Shown here: positions 13,914 to 19,385 of the stretch, in pieces
Layout: every line of letters starts with the position of its first letter
How positions within the stretch are numbered: the stretch's first letter is position 1
NCBI RefSeq assembly: GCF_900086725.1
Contig: NZ_LT574836.1
Span: forward strand, 308,368-327,752
DNA: 19,385 bases
Reading direction: 5' to 3'
DNA from: Bariatricus massiliensis
GTDB lineage: Bacteria; Bacillota; Clostridia; Lachnospirales; Lachnospiraceae
Translations under genes and position numbers: made by a program
The notes under the pieces: generated by a model
Database searches by the model: none
What the model saw: only the letters and a program-made list of their open reading frames with translations
What the model was told of the DNA's origin: nothing

Positions 13914-14780
13914 ATGCAACCAATCATCGACGCAATCGTTGAATGGCTCAAGGCTCTGCTCGTCGATGGTATCATGGGCAATCTGGACGGCCTGTTCTCC
14001 AACGTGAACCAACAGGTCGGAGAGATTGCGGCACAGGTCGGCACGACCCCGGCGGCATGGAACGCCGGGGTCTTTGCCATGATACGGCAGTTATCGGAAA
14101 CGGTAGTCCTGCCAATCGCAGGACTTGTGCTTACTTTCGTAATGACCTACGAGCTCATTCAAATGCTCATTGACCGAAACAACCTCCACGACATCGACAC
14201 ATGGATGTTTTACAAGTGGATTTTCAAGACCTTTGTGGCCGTGATGATACTGACAAACACTTTTCATATCGTCATGGCCGTGTTTGACGTGTCACAGCAC
14301 GTTATCCAGCAGTCGGCGGCGCTGGTGCAGGGGAGCACCGACATATCCCCGGATATGATGAACGATCTGCGGACACAGCTTGAAGCAATGGAGTTAGGCC
14401 CGCTTTTGGGGATTTTCCTGCAATCGTTCTTTGTGCAGTTTACCATGACCGCCTTAAATATCGTCATTTTCGTAATCGTCTACGGCAGAATGATTGAGAT
14501 TTACTTACTGACGAGCCTTGCGCCCATCCCCTTTGCAACCAGCGTCAACCGGGAAACGGGGAGCATGGGCCAAAACTACTTCAAGTCTCTGCTGGCCGTG
14601 GGCTTTCAAGGTCTGCTGATTATGGTGTGCGTGGCAATCTACGCGGTGCTGGTGCAGTCCATCGCCACGGACGGCGACATTATGAACGCCATATGGCGGT
14701 GCATGGGCTATACAGTGCTCTTGTGCTTCACGCTGTTTAAGACCGGGAGCCTCGCAAAATCCATTTTTGGGGCGCATTAA
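13914..14780 (+). CDS. TrbL/VirB6-like conjugal transfer membrane protein
   Basis: A 288-residue polytopic inner-membrane protein of the mating channel. About five hydrophobic segments are visible: FAMIRQLSETVVLPIAGLVLTFVMTYEL, WIFKTFVAVMILTNTFHIVMAVF, FFVQFTMTALNIVIFVIVYGRMIEIYLLTSLAPIPFA, LLAVGFQGLLIMVCVAIYAVLV and the C-terminal GYTVLLCFTLFKTGSLAKSIFG. The pattern and the SLAPIPFA...GQNYFKSLLAVGFQ motif are those of the CD0411/TrbL-like proteins of Tn1549-type ICEs. It starts at ATG 13914 after AAAGGAG. In the intact ICE it would directly follow maff2; transcription from the left is now separated by 10.4 kb of insert, so it depends on read-through or a new promoter. Palindrome copy 2 follows. 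Confidence 0.88.
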   Translation: MQPIIDAIVEWLKALLVDGIMGNLDGLFSNVNQQVGEIAAQVGTTPAAWNAGVFAMIRQLSETVVLPIAGLVLTFVMTYELIQMLIDRNNLHDIDTWMFYKWIFKTFVAVMILTNTFHIVMAVFDVSQHVIQQSAALVQGSTDISPDMMNDLRTQLEAMELGPLLGIFLQSFFVQFTMTALNIVIFVIVYGRMIEIYLLTSLAPIPFATSVNRETGSMGQNYFKSLLAVGFQGLLIMVCVAIYAVLVQSIATDGDIMNAIWRCMGYTVLLCFTLFKTGSLAKSIFGAH

Positions 14781-14786
14781 AGAGCC

Positions 14787-14805
14787 TCGGGTCAAGTTGG
14801 CCCGA
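14787..14805. repeat. 19-bp palindrome, copy 2 (one mismatch)
   Basis: TCGGGTCAAGTTGGCCCGA, 7 bases after the TrbL-like stop and just before the ribosome binding site of the SpoVG-like gene. One base differs from the consensus in the left arm. Confidence 0.9.
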
Positions 14806-14828
14806 AGTCCACGGAGAAAGGAGGCGCA

Positions 14829-15542
14829 ATGCCGCGCAGGTATCAAATGGGCGCGGACGGTGAAATGCACCCGGCCTATTTTGGCAGGCTCCCGGAACAG
14901 TTTACCGAAGCCGACACCCTACACTTTATGGCCGATACGGATATACAGCTATCCGGCACGGTATCGGCTGACACCCTCGCCGCTATCAAGGCGGCGGGCT
15001 ATGAATACAGGGACGGGGACGTGTCCCCGGTTCCCGGAAAGGAGAACCATGTTATGAGTGACGAAAAAAGCACGGGCGCACAGGCCCCGGCACAGGAGGC
15101 GGAAAAGCCCGCCCCGCTGAAATTAGACGTAACCGCTCGTGCCATTGACCCCATCAAAAACCTTGTGGGCTTTGCCACGGTCAAGCTCAACGATTGCTTT
15201 GTGGTGGAGGACTTCAAAATCCTGACGGGCTCCAAGGGGCTGTATGTAGGTATGCCGAGCAAGCCGGACAAGTCCAGCCCCAGCGGCTACCGGGAAACGG
15301 TAAAGCCCATTACCGCTGATTTCCGCAAAGAGCTCCACGGGGCCATTTTGGGGGCCTATGAACAGGCGGTTGAAAAATTACAGACCCGCGCCGCCGCCGC
15401 GAGGCAGGCCCCGCCCCCTGAAAAGCAGTCCATCAAGGAACAGTTAGAAGCCGGGGCGAAACAGGCGGCAAAGGAAAACGCGGAACGGCCCCAAAAGGAA
15501 AAGCCCAAACGAGCCAAGGCGGCCAAAGCCGCAGAACGATAA
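14829..15542 (+). CDS. SpoVG-like protein with extra N-terminal domain
   Basis: A 237-residue protein. Residues about 95-180 (LKLDVTARAIDPIKNLVGFATVKLNDCFVVEDFKILTGSKGLYVGMPSKPD...YRETVKPITADFRKELHGAILGAY) are a SpoVG domain, a small nucleic-acid-binding fold commonly encoded in Clostridia ICEs. The first ~75 residues (MPRRYQMGADGEMHPAYFGRLPEQF...) are an additional domain I do not recognise. The long C-terminal tail is rich in Ala, Lys and Glu. It starts at ATG 14829 with AAAGGAGG 4 bases upstream. A second good site, GGAAAGGAG (15036-15044), lies 9 bases before in-frame ATG 15054, so a 162-residue short form may also be made. It belongs to the transfer operon; its role there is unknown. Confidence 0.8.
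   Translation: MPRRYQMGADGEMHPAYFGRLPEQFTEADTLHFMADTDIQLSGTVSADTLAAIKAAGYEYRDGDVSPVPGKENHVMSDEKSTGAQAPAQEAEKPAPLKLDVTARAIDPIKNLVGFATVKLNDCFVVEDFKILTGSKGLYVGMPSKPDKSSPSGYRETVKPITADFRKELHGAILGAYEQAVEKLQTRAAAARQAPPPEKQSIKEQLEAGAKQAAKENAERPQKEKPKRAKAAKAAER
15036..15056 (+). promoter_or_regulatory. Internal ribosome binding site and start for a short SpoVG form
   Basis: GGAAAGGAG at 15036-15044, then 9 bases, then ATG 15054 in frame with the SpoVG part (MSDEKSTGAQ...). Homologous ICE SpoVG proteins as I recall them start at about this point, so this may be the ancestral start. Confidence 0.6.
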
Positions 15543-15549
15543 CCCAGCC

Positions 15550-15568
15550 TCGGGCCAAGTTGGCCCGA
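15550..15568. repeat. 19-bp palindrome, copy 3
   Basis: Perfect TCGGGCCAAGTTGGCCCGA, 8 bases after the SpoVG-like stop and 6 bases before GGAAAGGAGG, the ribosome binding site of the PrgI gene. Confidence 0.95.
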
Positions 15569-15590
15569 AGTCCCGGAAAGGAGGTTTCCA

Positions 15591-16037
15591 ATGGCCTATG
15601 TGCCGGTTCCAAAAGACCTATCCAAAATCAAGACCAAGCTGGCGTTTAATCTGACAAAACGCCAGCTTATCTGTTTCTCCATCGCGGCTGTAATCGGTAT
15701 CCCCACCTACCTGTTTACCCGCGCCCACATCGGTAACAGCCCCGCGTTGTTCCTGATGATTGGCCTCATGCTCCCCTGCTTTTTCTTTGCCATGTTTGAG
15801 CGTGACGGCCTCCCCTTTGAAAAGGTGCTGTGCAATATTATCCGCACCTGTTACCTCTGGCCCCGCGTGAGGCCCTACAAGACCCAAAACTTTTATGCCG
15901 CACTCTGCGGCCCTGACAAGGAGGCGAAACCGATTGACCCAAAAGCAGACCGGGCGGCCAAGCGCCAGCCCGCACACCAAAGCGCCCAAACAGAAAAAGG
16001 GCGTTCCCACCACCGCACAGCAGACCATTCCCTATAA
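15591..16037 (+). CDS. PrgI-family conjugation membrane protein
   Basis: A 148-residue inner-membrane protein of Gram-positive mating channels (VirB3-like partner of VirB4). N-terminal VPVPKDLSKIKTKLAFNLTKRQLICF is the PrgI signature; two membrane helices follow (about 26-44 and 49-68), then MFERDGLPFEKVLCNIIRTCYLWPRVRPY. The hydrophilic tail from about residue 115 overlaps the start of virB4 in another frame for about 104 bases. It starts at ATG 15591 after AAAGGAGG. It is placed directly before virB4 as in other ICEs of this type. Confidence 0.9.
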   Translation: MAYVPVPKDLSKIKTKLAFNLTKRQLICFSIAAVIGIPTYLFTRAHIGNSPALFLMIGLMLPCFFFAMFERDGLPFEKVLCNIIRTCYLWPRVRPYKTQNFYAALCGPDKEAKPIDPKADRAAKRQPAHQSAQTEKGRSHHRTADHSL

Positions 16038-18312
16038 GCAGATGTTGAAAGACGGCGTCTGCCAAGTGGGCGAAAAACTGTTCACGAAAAGCATTGCCTA
16101 TGAGGACATCAATTACCAGCTTGCACAGGCCGACGACCAATCGGCCATTTTTGACGGCTACTGTGCGTTCCTCAATTCCTTTGACCCAACGCTGCCGTTC
16201 CAGCTTTCCTTTATCAACCACAGGAGCCGCCCGGACAGTCAGTACACCGTGACCCTCCCCATGCAGAACGACGCATACAACGGGGTACGGCAGGAATTTG
16301 CGGATATGCTGGAAAACCAGATTGCCAAGAGCAACAACGGCATTGTGCGGACAAAGCTCATTACCTTTAACGTCACAGCCGACGATTTGAAATCCGCCCG
16401 CCCCCGGCTGGAACGGGTGGAGGCCGACATTTGCAGTAACTTCAAAAAGCTGGGGGTACAGTCCCGGCCCCTCTCCGGGCTGGAACGGCTGGAAGTCCTG
16501 CACGGCCAGCTCCACCCCGGCGGCACGGAGCCGTTTCAGTTTGCATGGGACATGATACCGAAAACCGGGCTCACCACAAAAGATTTTATTGCCCCCTCCG
16601 GCTTTGACTTCCGCTACTCCCGTATGTTCCGGGTGGGCGAAACGTGGGGCGCGGCCTCCTACTTGCAGATCATGGCCTCGGAGCTCTCCGACAAACTGCT
16701 TGCGGAGCTGTTGGAGCTGGACGCGGAAATGACCGTCACTATGCACATTCAGACGGTAGACCAATCGAAAGCCATTAAGACCATCAAGGCCAAGGTCAGC
16801 GACATTGACAAAATGAAAGTGGAGGAACAGAAAAAGGCTGTGCGGAGCGGTTACGATATGGAGATATTGCCGCCCGACCTTGTGACGTTCAGCCAAGACG
16901 CAAAAACCCTCCTGACCGACTTGCAGAGCCGCAACGAGAGAATGTTCCTTTTGACGTTCTTAATCGTGAACACGGCCCCCACGCGCCGGGAGCTGGACAA
17001 CGACATTTTCACAGTGGGCGGTATCGTCCAGAAATACAACTGTGTCCTCAAACGGCTGGACTTCCAGCAGGAACAGGCGCTTTTATCCTCCCTCTGCCTC
17101 GGCTCTAACACGATTGAGATACAGCGCGGCATGACTACCAGCAGTACGGCAATCTTTATCCCGTTTTTGACCCAAGAGCTCCGCATGGAGGGCGAGGCCA
17201 TCTATTACGGGCTGAACGCCCTAAGCCACAATATCATCATGGCGAACCGCAAGAAACTCAAAAATCCAAACGGGCTTTTCTTAGGAGTGCCGGGGAGCGG
17301 CAAGAGTTTTGCGGCCAAGCGGGAGCTTGTCAACGTGTTCCTTGCCACCACGGATAAAATCATCATTGTAGACCCGATGGGCGAATACTCGCCGCTGGTG
17401 CGCCGCCTCGGCGGTCAGGTGGTGGAGATTGCGCCCAACAGCCCGCACCATATCAACCCGATGGATTTGGACGTAAACCTTGACGATGATGTTTCGCCTA
17501 TCAGCTTAAAATGCGACTTCATTCTTTCCCTTATGGAGCTGGTGGTAGGCGGCAAGGACGGCTTACAGCCCGTGGAGCGGACAGTCATTGACCGCTGTAC
17601 CCGTATCGTGTACCGGGACTACCTAAACGACCCGGAGCACACGCCCATGCCGACCCTGCAAGATCTGTACGACCTTTTGTGTAAGCAGTCGGAAACGGAG
17701 GCGGCCCGTCTGGCGACAGCCCTTGAAATCTATGTTTCAGGCTCGTTAAACATTTTCAACTATCAGACCAACGTGGACTATCAGCACGCCCGCGTTGTCT
17801 GCCTCGACTTAAAGAAGCTGGGGGCGGGGCTCCGCACCATTGCAATGCACATCATGCAAGACCTTGTAAACGCGCAGGTGTCGGTCAATTTCAGTCATGG
17901 GATTGCTACATGGTGTTACTTTGACGAGTTCCATGTGCTCCTGAAAGACCCGCTGACGGCCTCCTACTGCGTCACCATCTGGAAAATGCTCCGTAAAAAG
18001 GGCTGTGTGCCGAGTGCCTTAACGCAGAATGTGAAAGACCTTTTAGCCAGCCGGGAAATCGAGAATATCTTTGAAAACAGCGACTTCATGGTTTTACTGT
18101 CACAGGCGCAGGGCGACCGGGCAATCCTCGCAAAACAGCTCGGCATTTCGCCCCACCAGCTTTCCTATGTCACGCACTCCAATTCCGGCGAGGGGCTTTT
18201 GTTCTACGGCAACACCACCATTCCATTCATTGACCGTTTCCCGCAGAACACGGAGCTTTACCGCATTATGACCACCCGCCCGGAGGACAGGAAAAATGAC
18301 ACGGCACAGTGA
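15934..18312 (+). CDS. virB4: VirB4-type conjugation ATPase
   Basis: A 792-residue cytoplasmic ATPase that powers channel assembly and DNA transfer. Seen with this start: a VirB4 N-terminal region, Walker A GVPGSGKS (451-458), IIVDPMGEYSPLVRRLGGQVVEIAPNSPHHINPMDL, Walker B YFDEFH (Asp664, Glu665), and the conserved C-terminal block CVPSALTQNVKDLLASREIENIFENSDFMVLLSQ. The start TTG 15934 is chosen because AAGGAGG lies 9 bases upstream and LTQKQTGRPSASP fits homologs; the frame is open to 15895 but has no ribosome binding site there. It overlaps PrgI by about 104 bases and the next gene by 17, so the three are coupled. The P-loop and acidic residues are intact. Confidence 0.93.
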   Translation: MTQKQTGRPSASPHTKAPKQKKGVPTTAQQTIPYKQMLKDGVCQVGEKLFTKSIAYEDINYQLAQADDQSAIFDGYCAFLNSFDPTLPFQLSFINHRSRPDSQYTVTLPMQNDAYNGVRQEFADMLENQIAKSNNGIVRTKLITFNVTADDLKSARPRLERVEADICSNFKKLGVQSRPLSGLERLEVLHGQLHPGGTEPFQFAWDMIPKTGLTTKDFIAPSGFDFRYSRMFRVGETWGAASYLQIMASELSDKLLAELLELDAEMTVTMHIQTVDQSKAIKTIKAKVSDIDKMKVEEQKKAVRSGYDMEILPPDLVTFSQDAKTLLTDLQSRNERMFLLTFLIVNTAPTRRELDNDIFTVGGIVQKYNCVLKRLDFQQEQALLSSLCLGSNTIEIQRGMTTSSTAIFIPFLTQELRMEGEAIYYGLNALSHNIIMANRKKLKNPNGLFLGVPGSGKSFAAKRELVNVFLATTDKIIIVDPMGEYSPLVRRLGGQVVEIAPNSPHHINPMDLDVNLDDDVSPISLKCDFILSLMELVVGGKDGLQPVERTVIDRCTRIVYRDYLNDPEHTPMPTLQDLYDLLCKQSETEAARLATALEIYVSGSLNIFNYQTNVDYQHARVVCLDLKKLGAGLRTIAMHIMQDLVNAQVSVNFSHGIATWCYFDEFHVLLKDPLTASYCVTIWKMLRKKGCVPSALTQNVKDLLASREIENIFENSDFMVLLSQAQGDRAILAKQLGISPHQLSYVTHSNSGEGLLFYGNTTIPFIDRFPQNTELYRIMTTRPEDRKNDTAQ

Positions 18313-19123
18313 CCCAACCTCGGGCCAAGTTGGCCCGAAGTCCCCGGCCATACCGGGCGGCCTTGTGATACGGGAGCTTGCCCCTAAAGAAGCGATCGTG
18401 TTTATCCGGCAGTACCACTATTCCAAAATCATGCCCCGGCTGACAAGGCACTATCTGGGCTTTTATGTGGGCGGCGTCCTCTCGGGTGTGGTGACGCTGG
18501 GCTGGGGGACACAGCCCTTGCAGACAATCCGCAAGCTGTTCCCCCGCCACGGTCTGAAATCGGCGGACTATCTGGAAATCGGGAAAATGTGTTTCCTGCC
18601 CGCCATGAACGACACCCGCTTTTTTGGCAGTCTTGTACTTTCCGCCCTTGTGAAATGGGTGCGGGAAAATACGGACTGTCTTTTTTTATACACCCTCGCG
18701 GACGGTATCATGGGCAAATGCGGCTATGTGTATCAGGCAAGCAACTTCCGCTATCTGGGGAGCTTCAAGACCAGCGTATACAGGAGCACCGCCACCGGGG
18801 AGAAGATACACCCCCGGAGCGCCCGGACGCTCTTAGAGGAAAACGCCCGGTTCGACGGAGTTTCCAAGCGGTTCTGGCTGTCCCACGGCTTTTGCGAGTA
18901 CAAGGGGATAGAGAAAATCGACGGGCGTATGTTCCGCTATATCTACCCCCTGTCCAGACGGGCCGCCGCTATCCTGCGGGCCTACCCGGACTATGAGGGG
19001 CAGAAAAATCCCAAGGACCGGGATTTGCAGTTCACGCGCAGGGTGGCCCCCGGCAAGTATATCCCCACCGGGCCGCCCCGGTTCTGCCGGGACATCTGCG
19101 AGTACAACACACAGAAATATTGA
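18296..19123 (+). CDS. Mom-like putative DNA adenine modification protein
   Basis: A 275-residue soluble protein with a GNAT-like layout. The strongest blocks are FIRQYHYSKIMPRLTRHYLGFYVGGVLSGVVTLGWGTQP (37-74), DYLEIGKMCFLPAMNDTRFFGSLVLSALVKWV (91-122) and LYTLADGIMGKCGYVYQASNFRYLGSF (131-157). These resemble phage Mu Mom, which makes N6-carbamoylmethyl adenine and protects DNA from restriction, and Mom-like ICE proteins. Start ATG 18296 is inside virB4's end and has GGAGG 9 bases upstream, so it is coupled to virB4. Palindrome copy 4 is translated as TSGQVGPKS (residues 8-16). The role would be protection of transferred DNA. Alternative: another GNAT-fold enzyme. The name rests on motif memory. 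Confidence 0.65.
   Translation: MTRHSDPTSGQVGPKSPAIPGGLVIRELAPKEAIVFIRQYHYSKIMPRLTRHYLGFYVGGVLSGVVTLGWGTQPLQTIRKLFPRHGLKSADYLEIGKMCFLPAMNDTRFFGSLVLSALVKWVRENTDCLFLYTLADGIMGKCGYVYQASNFRYLGSFKTSVYRSTATGEKIHPRSARTLLEENARFDGVSKRFWLSHGFCEYKGIEKIDGRMFRYIYPLSRRAAAILRAYPDYEGQKNPKDRDLQFTRRVAPGKYIPTGPPRFCRDICEYNTQKY
18320..18338. repeat. 19-bp palindrome, copy 4 (inside coding sequence)
   Basis: Perfect TCGGGCCAAGTTGGCCCGA, 8 bases after the virB4 stop and within the Mom-like frame, translated as part of TSGQVGPKS. Confidence 0.95.
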
Positions 19124-19150
19124 GCCGTCCGGCTGAAAGGAGGTTTTACC

Positions 19151-19385
19151 ATCAAAACAGAGATAGAACGGGGCGCGGGGCCATCTTCCCGGCTCCGCTT
19201 TGAGGACGGGGACGAGCCGCAGGCCGCCCCCGCAACCTCGGGCCAAGTTGGCCCGAAGTCCAAGCGGCCTAAAAGCGGGAAATTCAAGCGGGACGAGGAA
19301 CGCGCCCGCCCATCGGAACGTCTGCGGCAGGACGGGAACCCGGACGAGCCCCCCGGCCCGGAACAGGGGGACACGGAGGGCGAGC
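19151..19385 (+). CDS. Start of probable CD1108-like cell-wall hydrolase (3' partial)
   Basis: The frame is open to the right edge: IKTEIERGAGPSSRLRFEDGDEP... then KRPKSGKFKRDEERARPSERLRQDGNPDEPPGPEQ. The basic, disordered RLRFEDGDE..RPSERLR start resembles the N-terminus of the CD1108-type lysozyme/C40 peptidases that open the cell wall for conjugation, and the position after virB4 fits. The catalytic domains lie outside the window. AAAGGAGG (19136-19143) with 7-base spacing points to codon 19151, which is ATC, not a usual start. No ATG, GTG or TTG occurs in frame up to the edge. It is in the same frame as the Mom-like gene, after its TGA. Palindrome copy 5 is translated as TSGQVGPKS. Confidence 0.55.
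   Translation, partial: MKTEIERGAGPSSRLRFEDGDEPQAAPATSGQVGPKSKRPKSGKFKRDEERARPSERLRQDGNPDEPPGPEQGDTEGE
19238..19256. repeat. 19-bp palindrome, copy 5 (inside coding sequence)
   Basis: Perfect TCGGGCCAAGTTGGCCCGA, about 30 codons into the last open frame, again read as TSGQVGPKS in the same phase as copy 4. Confidence 0.95.

Larger units (their letters stand above)
1..19385. mobile_element. Outer Tn1549/CTn-like ICE (partial, both ends outside window)
   Basis: Positions 1-3436 and 13829-19385 form one GC-rich conjugation module in the order known for Tn1549/CTn-type ICEs of Clostridia: DUF3991/TOPRIM, VirD4, Maff2, TrbL/VirB6-like, PrgI, VirB4, then a cell-wall hydrolase start. All genes are on the + strand with short spacers, and five copies of one palindrome are spread over both parts, which supports a single element split by the insertion between them. 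The integrase, the ICE's own relaxase and its attachment sites are not in the window. Element type is inferred from gene order and protein families. Confidence 0.8.

Noticed and set aside
15838..16896. Minus-strand ORF of 352 residues opposite virB4
   Set aside because: Long because of the GC-rich codon pattern of virB4 on the other strand; low-complexity, no motif, and VirB4/PrgI are certain.
1..19385. CRISPR array, rRNA, tRNA or insertion sequence
   Set aside because: No regularly spaced repeats, no RNA gene sequences and no DDE transposase were seen. The palindromes are far apart and irregular.

Overview
This window looks like part of an integrative and conjugative element (ICE) from a GC-rich gut Clostridia (Firmicutes). 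A second, smaller mobilizable element is inserted into the middle of its conjugation operon. The evidence is the set of protein families: Tn1549/CTn-type transfer proteins (DUF3991/TOPRIM, VirD4/TcpA, Maff2, TrbL/VirB6-like, PrgI, VirB4, the start of a CD1108-like cell-wall hydrolase), Tn4451-type proteins (TnpV, a large serine recombinase), strong AAGGAGG ribosome binding sites, and TTG/GTG starts. No chromosomal housekeeping gene, rRNA, tRNA or CRISPR array is visible.

Outer ICE, left part (1-3436): the 3' part of a TOPRIM-AAA replication protein, then a VirD4 coupling protein that has lost its N-terminus and start codon, a terminator, and the 5' half of a Maff2-family membrane protein gene. 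Nested element (about 3437-13828, 10.4 kb): promoter, XRE regulator and tnpV; an AT-rich RibD/DHFR-like cargo gene; a divergent XRE repressor; a structured non-coding stretch; a three-gene small-protein operon including a RepA_N-like HTH protein and DUF3847; a probable MOBQ oriT; an AT-rich lipoprotein cargo gene; a MobA/MobL relaxase; a CHC2 primase and a VirE-like helicase; an iteron-like, AT-rich candidate origin; a small protein; and a TnpX/TndX-type serine recombinase. Outer ICE, right part (13829-19385): the 3' half of Maff2, a TrbL/VirB6-like channel protein, a SpoVG-like protein with an extra N-terminal domain, PrgI, VirB4, a Mom-like putative DNA-modification protein, and the start of a probable cell-wall hydrolase.

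The nested element brings a relaxase, oriT, replication genes and a recombinase but no mating channel, so it presumably travels through a conjugation channel supplied in trans. It sits at an 8-bp TCATGGCT repeat inside maff2 and cuts the 70-residue product into a 52-residue and a 21-residue piece.

The most interesting points are: (1) a 19-bp palindrome, TCGGGCCAAGTTGGCCCGA, found five times in the outer transfer region, twice translated in frame near a protein N-terminus, plus a degenerate copy in the nested element; (2) a Mom-like gene translationally coupled to virB4; (3) two unrelated cargo genes sharing a 19-bp leader and similar inverted 3' ends, like cassettes; (4) an inverted copy of the maff2 target sequence at the right end of the nested element; (5) the truncated coupling protein; (6) a final gene with an ideal ribosome binding site but ATC where the start codon should be. 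All functions are inferred by reading motifs; no database search was run.
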